From the NCBI GenBank assembly GCA_017303635.1, contig JAFLCG010000004.1, positions 372,001 through 436,000 on the forward strand: a stretch of DNA of 64,000 bases, given 5' to 3'. A model generated the notes under the pieces. The model had not been told where the DNA came from and made no database searches. It worked only from the letters and a program-made list of their open reading frames with translations. Shown in pieces: positions 5,633-13,215 of the stretch (positions are counted from its first letter, which is position 1; every line of letters starts with the position of its first letter). Source of the stretch: Anaerolineae bacterium (GTDB lineage Bacteria; Chloroflexota; Anaerolineae; Aggregatilineales; Phototrophicaceae). A program made the translations under genes and the position numbers.

Positions 5633-8548
5633 ATGTCACACAACCTGACTGCCGACAAGCGGTCGGCGCTGGATCGCCGCGCCTTCCTCGGCGCACTGTA
5701 CCAGGGCAGCCCGGATGATTTGTACCTGGAACTGCGCTGCATTCACCCGGAAACGGGTGAGGTCAAGACCTTCTGGAGCAAACTCGGTGACAAACGCCGC
5801 CTGACCAGCAGCTTCAAGCAAGCAGACGCCCTGAATCGCGACAGCTTTGGCCTGTACTTCGCACCCTGCCTGCGCGCTGCGAGCAAGGGCAGCGCCGAGT
5901 CTGCCGCCCTCGTCCCGGCCCTCTGGTTGGACGTGGATACCGATGGCGATACTGCTCAGCGCGAACACGCATTGAACAAGTTACGGTCTTTTGGTCCAGC
6001 ACCGTCATTCATCCTCGACAGTGGCGGCGGCTGGCACGCCTACTGGTTGCTGGATGTACCCTTTGTTTTGACGGATGAAGCGACTCGTACTCACATCGCG
6101 GATGTGCTGCGAGGATTGGCAGCCGCGCTGGGGGGCGACCCAGCGTATGTGAAGTCGGTAGCCTCGGTCATGCGCCTGCCGGGAAGCATCAATACCAAGC
6201 CGGAACGCAATGGAGCGATCGTCACAATCGTTGAAGGTGATCCTGCCCGTCGTTACTCGCTAGAGCAATTCGACTGGCTGGCGCAAGGCGTCGAGCAGCC
6301 CAGAGTCGGCAACCTCAAAGTTGTGACTCTGAACGGAAACGGACATCACCCACTACCCAGACGCACCGAGGAGTATCTTGCTGCTGGAGCGGCAGAAGGT
6401 AGTCGGAACACCGAACTATTCAAGGCAGCTTGCCAATTGCGTGATGCAGGCTATTCCCAGTCAGATGCTGAAGCCCAACTTGTCCCACGATATGTGGCCG
6501 ATGGATGCAGCGAACGCGAGGCGCTGGCAACGATCACGAGTGTTTACAGCCGCCCACCACGCGAACCTATTCCGATCCCGCGTGAGATTGTCCGTGGGCA
6601 GATCGACCATCTTATCAACCAATATGCACGCAATGACGAAGCGAAGGAACGCCCGACCGCCGGACAAATCCGGGAAGCAGTAACAGCTTGCGCTGCGCTT
6701 GATCCACTGGAATGGGCAGAGGAGCGCAAGCGGCTGAAAGCGATTTGTGGCGACATCTTCAAGCTGGATGACCTGAACCAAATGTACCGCCAGGCGCGTC
6801 GGGCGCAGGAAAAAGCCGATATGCCCGAACTCGTCAGCAGCCCGCGCTATGTCGAGATGGACGGGGCGATTGTGTTGGAGCGCCCGACCGAACGCGGCTT
6901 GGTGCGGCAGCAGGTGGCGGATTGGATTGGGCGGATCGTTGAATGGCGGGTGCGGGTGGATGACGATGGGCAATCCGAGAATCTGATGCGGGTTGCTTTG
7001 CAGCATCGTTCGCATACCGCAACCCTTGATGTGCCCAGTGAACTCTTTGGCGACCCCAATGCCTTGCAGCGATTTGTCGCCCAGAAAGCCGGTGGTATCT
7101 ATGCCGTCTGTGCTGGGATGACCAAGCATCTGCCGCCCGCTATCAATCGCTTGTCGGGGGAGTATCCGACCCGCACAACATATGGCTTTATGGGCTGGAC
7201 CCAGATCGAAGGGCATTGGGTGTATGTCTCACCCAGTGGCAGCATAGGAGTCGATGGTCCGCTCCCGGTTTCGCCACAGGTTGAACTCGAAAGCCGCCTG
7301 CACGATTATGGGCTGAAAGACATTCCCTGGAATGAGTCAGTTTCAGCATTCAGGACGGCGGTTAGCGTACTGCCGCCAACCCTCGCGCCTGCACTGATCG
7401 CCTTCACCTTTCTGCCACTCTTGCAGCGTTTCTTCCCGGCTGCCGCACCCAAGCCAGCGCTGCATCTGGTCGGCACCTCTGGCAGTGGCAAGAGCGAGAT
7501 CGCCTCGATCCTCAGCAGCTTCTACGGCGAATTCACCCGTGATGCGCCGCCTGCCCAGTGGGGTGATACGGTCAATACAGTCGAGATACTTGGTTATGCG
7601 CTGGCAGATGCGCTCTACTGGGTCGATGACTACAAGCCCGCCTATGCCGAGGAGAAGACATTCCCCCGTTTCCTGCAAAGCTATTCGCGTGGCATGGGAC
7701 GTGGGCGACTGACCCGCGAGGCAAAGCTGCGCCAGGAGCGCCCCTGCCGGGGACACTTGCTTTCAACAGGCGAGACCGTGCTGCAGGGCGAGGCATCGGT
7801 ACTGGCCCGCATGATCGTGCTGGACATCCCACCCTGGGAAAAGCGTGATCCGGGCGGCAAGGCGCTCGGTGAGAGCGAACGTCAGCGTACCTACCTATCC
7901 GCCTTCACTGCCCACCTTATCCAATGGATCGCCGCCCGGCAGGACGCGGGTAGCCTGTGTGCAGACCTGAGCAGCCGTTTCGCCCAGAATGTGACCGGTT
8001 ACCAACAGAAGCTGATAGCGAAGCTAGGGCGTCAGGCGAATACCGGGCGCATGATACAGAACTGGGCGCTGCTGGTGACCGTCTACCAGATGCTCATGCA
8101 GTTCCTGGATGAGATGAATGTGGATGACGCCTTGCCCTCATGGCAGGACACGATTATCGAGAGTGTGAGGGCGGTACAGGAAGAGCGAGCAGGGCAGGTC
8201 TTTCTGGATGCGCTGGGGCAATTGCTGGCGAGTGGACGCACCATGCTGGCGACCGACTTGCGCCAACCAGAGGAGCCGGGTCCGGGGACGACCGTCATCG
8301 GCTACCGTGCGGGCGATGAAATCCTGCTGCTACCTGATGTGACACTTCAGATGGTGACGCAGACGGTCAAGCTCAATTTTGATGCCCGTGCGATCGGGCA
8401 GCAGCTCCGGGAGGATGGCTGGCTCATCGCAGGCGCAAATTCACTGACTGTCCAGCGCCGGGTACGTGGGGTTGCCACTCGATTCTGGTTGCTGAAACCT
8501 GCTGCGCTGGGTTGTGACGACTGTGACGCTGTGACAGGTGCTGGATAG
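5633..8548 (+). CDS. Plasmid/phage-type primase-helicase replication protein
   Basis: A 971-residue fusion. Residues ~70-220 look like the RepB/AEP-type primase fold (ALWLDVDTDGD, then FILDSGGGWHAYWLLD, then MRLPGSINTK). The middle is a linker, and residues ~580-750 form a P-loop NTPase with Walker A GTSGSGKS at about 614-621 and acidic DALYWVDDYKP as Walker B, in the manner of DUF927/D5-like helicases. It should prime and unwind at the element's own origin. The last 30 codons contain three TGTGAC repeats that belong to the iteron array downstream, linking gene and origin. Start ATG 5633 is 86 bp after the relaxase. Confidence 0.75.
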   Translation: MSHNLTADKRSALDRRAFLGALYQGSPDDLYLELRCIHPETGEVKTFWSKLGDKRRLTSSFKQADALNRDSFGLYFAPCLRAASKGSAESAALVPALWLDVDTDGDTAQREHALNKLRSFGPAPSFILDSGGGWHAYWLLDVPFVLTDEATRTHIADVLRGLAAALGGDPAYVKSVASVMRLPGSINTKPERNGAIVTIVEGDPARRYSLEQFDWLAQGVEQPRVGNLKVVTLNGNGHHPLPRRTEEYLAAGAAEGSRNTELFKAACQLRDAGYSQSDAEAQLVPRYVADGCSEREALATITSVYSRPPREPIPIPREIVRGQIDHLINQYARNDEAKERPTAGQIREAVTACAALDPLEWAEERKRLKAICGDIFKLDDLNQMYRQARRAQEKADMPELVSSPRYVEMDGAIVLERPTERGLVRQQVADWIGRIVEWRVRVDDDGQSENLMRVALQHRSHTATLDVPSELFGDPNALQRFVAQKAGGIYAVCAGMTKHLPPAINRLSGEYPTRTTYGFMGWTQIEGHWVYVSPSGSIGVDGPLPVSPQVELESRLHDYGLKDIPWNESVSAFRTAVSVLPPTLAPALIAFTFLPLLQRFFPAAAPKPALHLVGTSGSGKSEIASILSSFYGEFTRDAPPAQWGDTVNTVEILGYALADALYWVDDYKPAYAEEKTFPRFLQSYSRGMGRGRLTREAKLRQERPCRGHLLSTGETVLQGEASVLARMIVLDIPPWEKRDPGGKALGESERQRTYLSAFTAHLIQWIAARQDAGSLCADLSSRFAQNVTGYQQKLIAKLGRQANTGRMIQNWALLVTVYQMLMQFLDEMNVDDALPSWQDTIIESVRAVQEERAGQVFLDALGQLLASGRTMLATDLRQPEEPGPGTTVIGYRAGDEILLLPDVTLQMVTQTVKLNFDARAIGQQLREDGWLIAGANSLTVQRRVRGVATRFWLLKPAALGCDDCDAVTGAG

Positions 8549-8762
8549 GCCGCAGAAATAACAATGCAAGAGTGGCTGAGAGAGCCTGTTACGGTTGTGA
8601 CACTGTGACAGGCTCTTTTCACTGGTAGGAGACTATAGATAGCTGTCACAGCGTCACATGTGACAGCACCCGCTTTACAACACATTTGCAGAATTGGGGT
8701 GGGGTGAATCGAACGCGGCAGAAGAGAGAAATTGGATCTGTGACGGCTGTGACAGTGTGACA
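8513..8762. repeat. TGTGAC iteron array, candidate replication origin
   Basis: Eleven copies of TGTGAC(A) occur: + strand at 8513, 8522, 8530, 8596, 8604, 8659, 8739, 8748 and 8756, and inverted at 8644 and 8653. They are grouped as triplets or pairs at 8-9 bp spacing. The triplets at 8513-8536 and 8739-8762 are near copies of each other. The first triplet lies in the end of the primase-helicase gene, the rest in non-coding DNA. Origin function is inferred from repeat phasing and from the adjacent replication gene. Confidence 0.65.
8582..8619 (+). terminator. Hairpin with T-run after primase-helicase
   Basis: GAGCCTGTTAC (8582-8592) pairs with GTGACAGGCTC (8605-8615) with one mismatch and is followed by TTTTC. 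It lies 34 bp after the stop codon, as expected for an intrinsic terminator. The right arm overlaps an iteron, so it may serve in both ways. Confidence 0.5.
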
Positions 8763-8898
8763 ACAGCCACGCTCCAAAACCACAATAGGGGGCGGGGATA
8801 ACGGGAGCGAATCCAGGTTATCCCCCAACTTTTCTATATGCCTGACGCGACCACCTGCCCCGTAGCGGTCATTTTGCGTGCAGACCAGACTAACCGGC

Positions 8899-8924
8899 GA
8901 CCGAAGGAAGTCCCTTTAGGGGCG
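8899..8924. repeat. 26-bp dispersed repeat, copy 1
   Basis: GACCGAAGGAAGTCCCTTTA followed by GGGGCG, near-identical to 9293-9318 (2 differences). Its core TCCCT-TT-AGGGG can fold. The two copies flank the template repeat and the first double-hairpin element, so this is non-coding repetitive DNA around the DGR. Confidence 0.6.
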
Positions 8925-9021
8925 CTATCCCGCTGCCCTCGCCGCAACCGGAAAACCGTAGTCGCCCGGCACTTTTGGGAGCAGACCGTTTTCACGGCCC
9001 TCTGAGGGTTAAGCGGGTTAT

Positions 9022-9142
9022 GGGCACCCAACACCAACCGAAACCCATAGTTGTTGTTCCTGTTGTTCGGGTTGTTATTGTTGCGGTACGCGGCGGCGGC
9101 GTTGTTCTGATTGTTATCGAACGAGCCGCCCCGCAGCACCTT
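9022..9142 (-). repeat. DGR template repeat (TR)
   Basis: 121 nt on the minus strand, colinear without gaps with the variable repeats at 9392-9512 and 13337-13457. Its centre is a run of AAC/AAT codons (13 Asn codons if read in the VR frame). Apart from the initial AAG, its 33 adenines all fall in codons 9-32, while both flanks (GTGCTGCGGGGCGGCTCG; TTTCGGTTGGTGTTGGGTGC) are adenine-free and identical or nearly identical to the VRs. Upstream codons do not encode an FGE domain and contain stops, so it is not the end of a gene. Homology with the VRs stops right after GGTGCCC, as expected for IMH versus IMH*. Adenine-rich, non-coding, A-free flanks: the classic TR pattern. Confidence 0.85.
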
Positions 9143-9200
9143 CCCCGGCAGCCTGACTGACCGAAGCCAGCCTGCCTACTATACCCCATTGGGCCAAATT

Positions 9201-9250
9201 TTGTAGCGACCCGCTTCGCGGGATTAGGGTGTGGGGGATTCCCCCACCCT
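9201..9250. repeat. Double-hairpin repeat, copy A
   Basis: A 25-bp stretch (9201-9225, containing CCCGC-TTC-GCGGG) identical to 17527-17551, followed by the hairpin GTGGGGG-ATT-CCCCCAC (9231-9247). It lies between VR1 and the TR, downstream of the VR1 gene. The module recurs at 13211-13257 and 17527-17578. It may act as a terminator-like or cruciform element. Confidence 0.7.
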
Positions 9251-9292
9251 GAAAGGACTTCCTCCGGTCGCGCGCCCTTAGAGGGCGGCTTT

Positions 9293-9318
9293 GACCGAAG
9301 GAAATCCCTTTAGGGACG
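9293..9318. repeat. 26-bp dispersed repeat, copy 2
   Basis: Second copy of the GACCGAAGGAARTCCCTTTA repeat (see 8899-8924), located between the VR1 gene end and double-hairpin copy A. Confidence 0.6.
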
Positions 9319-9377
9319 CCGCCGGGAGCTTCAGAGGCGCTCGTTTCACTCGCTTTCAGAGTTCAGAGTTTCAGAGG

Positions 9378-12300
9378 TCAGAGACGCATAGGGGCACCCA
9401 ACACCAACCGAAACCCATAGGAGTCGTACTCGCTGAACGGGTAGTAGCTGTGGCGGGCCGGCGCAGCGGCAACATTCTGAGCGTGATAGAAGGAACCGCC
9501 CCGCAGCACCTTAGAACTTGCGTTCGCTGCATCGATGATTTCAGGCTTATCATGATTGTTCGCGCACCACTCGAACAGATTCCCGGCCACGTCCAGCGCA
9601 CCACATTCCGCCGCGCCGTGCGGGTACATCCCCACCGCCGTTGTGCGTGAAAGGCCGACTTCGCTCGTATTACAGCGGCGTCCATCCCATTCGCCACCCA
9701 CCCAGGGGTATTGACGGGCTTCCGCGCCATTCTGCGCCGCCCACTGCCACTCCCATTCGGTCGGCAGGCGGATTTGCCATTGGCCCTCATCCCCCAACCC
9801 CTTATCCCTGAGGGAGATGGGGAGTTCGGCTAAGAACTGCTCCATCAGATCAGTTTCACGATATTGAGCGTCCAGCCAACGGGTAAAGGCCACCGCCTGG
9901 TACCAGCTCACGCTGTCACGCGGGTAGTTAGTATAGGGCTGGCGTGGATCACTGACCCGCTGTTTTTGATTTTTTTCTGGCATATTGCGCCACCATTCTG
10001 AGTTCTCAAACCCGTCCGGGTGATCCAGAAAGGCTTGAAACTGCACGTAAGTGGTCAGATGTTGGGCGATGAAGAACGGCTTGACTTCGAACTCACCAAA
10101 CTCGAACTTGTGCTTCCTGCCAGAACCCTCTACCAGCAGCCACACCATGTCTGGCAGACGGTCCTCACGCAGACCTGCACCGGGCAGAGTATATTTCAAC
10201 TGGTGCAGCCGCGTACTGATCTCGCTGCGGCGGGGATGCAGCGTGTCAATCTCCGTAATCTCATCCAGCAGGTGTTCGGCTTCCGGTCGGGCAAAGGCGC
10301 GTTCTGTTTCGTTCAGGTCGGGGTTCAGGCGGGCAATCATCGCCTGTGCATCCTGTCCTCGATCCCCCAACCACAGAAAATCGCGGCTACGGTCGTTGGC
10401 TTCCCACAGCGCCGCCGCCTTGCGGAGTTCGCGCAGGGTATGCAGGTCGCCGCGCACCTCAGCAATCCACTTCACCAGCGTGTCCCAGCTTCGCAGTAGC
10501 GCCTCGTGGGTCACCTCAAGGTAGCGGCGCTCACTATCACGCCCGCGCTGAAGCAAACCGTTATCCACGAATGCATCGACCAGTGTTCTCGCGTTCGGGT
10601 CGGCGATCACATCCGCCAGTGGTGCGCGGCGGCGGGTCGGTTCGCCTGTCTCTTCGTCGATATTCACTAGTGGCAAGAACACCTGACCAAGAGTGTCCTG
10701 CGCCGCTTCTGGCAGCCCTTGATAGACCGCCTCGCTGTGGGTGCCAATCGCACCGCTGACACCGCCCATGCGCTCGTAGGCGGAACGGGTGAGATACGTG
10801 CCGTCGCGTTCTTCGTACAGGCGCTCCAGCGTGAATTGCAGCAGCGGCAGCGCCCCGGCCAATGCCTTATCCTGCCCGCGCAGCGCGAACACAATATCAG
10901 CCACCAGCCCATCGTCAAAGGTCAGCCCGGACTGCTGCGCCGGTTTCTGGATGGCATTGCGCAGTTCCGGGATGCTCATCGGCTGCACCAGTTCGTTGTA
11001 GGCGTTAAACAGGGACCCAAGCTGGGGATAGTTCAGCGGATAATCGAGGAAGTCGGCCCGCATACTCAACACCACGATCAACTTGCCGTTCGGTTCGGTG
11101 GCAGCGCCGCTCAACAGGCTGATGAACTGCTGTCGTTCGCCGTCATCTTTCGCCAGGGTGAACAACTCCTCAAACTGGTCGATGTACAGCACCACGCGCC
11201 CGGCAGGCAGCATGTCAAAGATGATGTTCAGGTACTCGATGCCCAGGGTATACAGCTTGGTCAGCACGGCTGTCGGGTCAGCCGATGAGGTCAGCGTGGC
11301 CAATGCCCCGGCCAGCTTCTCCATCGGGTGTACGCCCGGCGTGATGGTTGGTAGATAGCGCCAGCCAGCGCTGCCAGGGATGGCATTCTTATTGTTGAGG
11401 GCGGGTAGCAAACCGGCCATCACCACGCTCGATTTCCCCGCGCCGGACGGCCCCAGCACCGCCAGGAAACGCGCTTTACCCTCGGCAAGCTGGTCTTGCA
11501 GGCGTTTTACCAGCGAAGCAACCAGCGTCCCACGTCCGAAGAAGTCCTGCACATCGTCTTCGGTGAAGGCCATCAGCCCCTTGTAGGGGTTGCGCGGCGA
11601 TGTCGGGGCTTCAGGCGTTTCTTCTGGTGGGACGATGTACTCGGAGTCAGTTTTGCCCAGCGCAGCGAGAAGCTGTTCCAGCCCGGCAGGATAGCGGCTC
11701 TCGCGCATGTCTACATTCTGGATGTTGTGTTTACCGAGTGGCACACAGGCGATCCAGTTATCGCCATCGACCCATACTGGGTAAATCTTGCGTTTATACA
11801 TTTCGGCGACGGCCAGTTCACTGCTGACATACTCAGATTCGTAAGCGGCTGGGGAGACAATCCACAGGACCGCGCTGCTGTCGTGGATGGCAGCACGGAT
11901 CGCCCTTTCCCAATTAGGCGTGCCCGGGGATAAACCTTCCTGGTCGATCCAGTACGGGATGCCGCGGGCTTTCAGGTCGCCACGTAGACGGTTGACAAAG
12001 GCGAAATCCCTACGCGAATACGAGATGAACAACGGCGCATCCAGCACAGGCGTTCCTGCCCTGACTGTTGTTTCTGTCGCCCCGCTGGTAGGGGTGGCAG
12101 GTTTGCCGTCTATTTCAGCCAGCAGCACATTGATCTGCGCCTGCACATCCGGGCCGACGTAGTAATCACGCAGGGTTTTCAGCAGTTGTATGACAGATGT
12201 CTCGGTATTGTACTTCCTCAGGTGCAGCACACAGTTCATGGCGAAGGTCACGGCCTGACCGCTGTATGTCAGTTGTTCGACCACTGGCTCACCAAAGAAT

Positions 12301-12419
12301 GCACGCTGGATCAGCGCCCGCCGGTCATCCTCAGAGGCATTCACATGCGGGATGAGCAGTTCGACGATCTGGTTGAATTGTTCGCGGGTCAGCGGCATCG
12401 TCTGTGTCCTTTGTTCCAT
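9378..12419 (-). CDS. EAD-TIR-STAND NTPase-FGE protein, DGR target 1
   Basis: A 1013-residue predicted immune/conflict protein. Residues ~9-103 are an effector-associated, death-superfamily-like adaptor. Residues ~128-245 are a TIR domain (LFISYSRRDF, candidate catalytic E201 in YVSSELAVAE), expected to cleave NAD or signal. Residues ~277-600 are a STAND P-loop NTPase (Walker A GPSGAGKS 323-330, Walker B VVLYIDQFEEL), then a helical region. Residues ~755-1013 are an FGE/sulfatase-modifying-factor domain with C-type-lectin fold ([27 protein letters not shown]). The last ~40 residues coincide with DGR variable repeat 1, so the predicted ligand-binding surface is hypervariable. It ends GAPMRL plus stop just after the repeat. 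The start could also be Met8. The Avd remnant is directly upstream on the same strand. Confidence 0.85.
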   Translation of the reverse strand: MEQRTQTMPLTREQFNQIVELLIPHVNASEDDRRALIQRAFFGEPVVEQLTYSGQAVTFAMNCVLHLRKYNTETSVIQLLKTLRDYYVGPDVQAQINVLLAEIDGKPATPTSGATETTVRAGTPVLDAPLFISYSRRDFAFVNRLRGDLKARGIPYWIDQEGLSPGTPNWERAIRAAIHDSSAVLWIVSPAAYESEYVSSELAVAEMYKRKIYPVWVDGDNWIACVPLGKHNIQNVDMRESRYPAGLEQLLAALGKTDSEYIVPPEETPEAPTSPRNPYKGLMAFTEDDVQDFFGRGTLVASLVKRLQDQLAEGKARFLAVLGPSGAGKSSVVMAGLLPALNNKNAIPGSAGWRYLPTITPGVHPMEKLAGALATLTSSADPTAVLTKLYTLGIEYLNIIFDMLPAGRVVLYIDQFEELFTLAKDDGERQQFISLLSGAATEPNGKLIVVLSMRADFLDYPLNYPQLGSLFNAYNELVQPMSIPELRNAIQKPAQQSGLTFDDGLVADIVFALRGQDKALAGALPLLQFTLERLYEERDGTYLTRSAYERMGGVSGAIGTHSEAVYQGLPEAAQDTLGQVFLPLVNIDEETGEPTRRRAPLADVIADPNARTLVDAFVDNGLLQRGRDSERRYLEVTHEALLRSWDTLVKWIAEVRGDLHTLRELRKAAALWEANDRSRDFLWLGDRGQDAQAMIARLNPDLNETERAFARPEAEHLLDEITEIDTLHPRRSEISTRLHQLKYTLPGAGLREDRLPDMVWLLVEGSGRKHKFEFGEFEVKPFFIAQHLTTYVQFQAFLDHPDGFENSEWWRNMPEKNQKQRVSDPRQPYTNYPRDSVSWYQAVAFTRWLDAQYRETDLMEQFLAELPISLRDKGLGDEGQWQIRLPTEWEWQWAAQNGAEARQYPWVGGEWDGRRCNTSEVGLSRTTAVGMYPHGAAECGALDVAGNLFEWCANNHDKPEIIDAANASSKVLRGGSFYHAQNVAAAPARHSYYPFSEYDSYGFRLVLGAPMRL
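9392..9512 (-). repeat. DGR variable repeat 1 (VR1)
   Basis: 121 nt at the 3' end of the TIR-STAND-FGE gene. Compared with the TR there are 29 substitutions and no indels: 18 at the 33 TR adenines and 11 at the 88 other positions. The 3' flank TTTCGGTTGGTGTTGGGTGC is identical to TR and VR2 (candidate IMH). The changed codons encode surface positions of the FGE/C-lectin fold. Confidence 0.85.
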
Positions 12420-12461
12420 CCATTAATAGTATAGCGTCAGATGGAAACCAGAGCGACCACT

Positions 12462-12779
12462 TCAAGAGGACGTTTGCCGCAACCACCCACCGAGCAGCCG
12501 CCCGATTTCCTCGACCATCTGGCTGACGTGTTCGTACTGCCCGGCATCGAGCCACGCCCATTGAAACGCCAGGCGCAGGTACAGCCGCAGCGTCATGAGG
12601 TAGCCATCGGCAGCCCGCAGATGCGCCAGGCGCTGCTCGCCACGTTGGGCGTTGGCATGGAATAATGCTTCCTGAAAGTTGAGCGCCGAATCGCCTAGCC
12701 GCTGTACGACCAGATAACGCTGGGCTTTGGGGAACTTCTCGCAGTGCGGTAGCAGCCAGGTAAGCACAGCGTATCGGCG
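12462..12779 (-). pseudogene. avd: Avd-type DGR accessory protein, 5'-truncated
   Basis: The minus-strand frame ends ...EEIGRLLGGWLRQTSS and contains [17 protein letters not shown] and QYEHVSQMVEEIGRLLGGWL, strongly resembling the four-helix-bundle accessory variability determinant (Avd) that pairs with DGR reverse transcriptases. Avd proteins usually have roughly 10-20 residues before the WLLP-EKFPK segment. Here the frame is open only to 12780, the last possible start is a GTG at 12767, and the sequence then switches to the oppositely oriented RT fragment. I therefore read it as truncated at a rearrangement junction near 12768. It lies 43 bp upstream of the VR1 gene, the usual kind of neighbourhood. 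Confidence 0.75.
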
Positions 12780-13215
12780 CTATGTGGACGACTTCGCCCT
12801 GTTCAGCGACAACAAGCGCCAGCTTTACGCCTGGAAAGCCGCCATCATCGACCGGCTGGCGGCGCTGCGCCTGACTGCCCACGAACGCGAGGCACAGGTT
12901 ACACAGACCCAGGACGGCATACCCTGGTTGGGCTTTGTCGTCTACCCGACACATCGCAGACTCAAGAAGCGTAATGCGGTCAATTTCACCCGCCGCCTGG
13001 AACACAACATTGACCTGTACGAAGCAGGCACGATCAGTTTCGCCGAGCTAGACGCCAGCGTGCAGGGCTGGATCAACCATGTGCGCTACGCCGATACCTG
13101 GGGACTGCGTGGTCATATCTTCGACAGCCACCCGATCCAACTGCGTCCAGAGCCGGAAACCCCACCACCTCCCCGCCGTATCTACTTGCGCCGCCGCAAA
13201 AAGTCCCACAATTGA
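12769..13215 (+). pseudogene. DGR reverse transcriptase, C-terminal fragment
   Basis: About 148 codons from [15 protein letters not shown] to the stop at 13215. YVDD is the RT catalytic box (YxDD). Downstream [20 protein letters not shown] and the W-x-x-H segment with [11 protein letters not shown] match the thumb region of DGR/group II-like RTs. The first two-thirds (palm and fingers before YxDD, about 200 residues) are missing: upstream + strand sequence is the antisense of the Avd remnant. It is inverted relative to Avd, TR and both target genes, and its 3' end overlaps the VR2 gene by 34 bp. It cannot encode an active RT. Confidence 0.85.

Noticed and set aside
8834..9139. Minus-strand frame of 101 codons with an Asn-rich middle resembling an FGE C-terminus
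   Set aside because: No FGE sequence upstream, stops close by, and adenine-rich core with A-free flanks identical to the VR edges: better explained as the non-coding TR.
12331..13005. 224-codon minus-strand frame across Avd and RT remnants
   Set aside because: Shifted frame relative to both remnants and to the STAND gene; arginine/alanine-rich product without recognisable domain.
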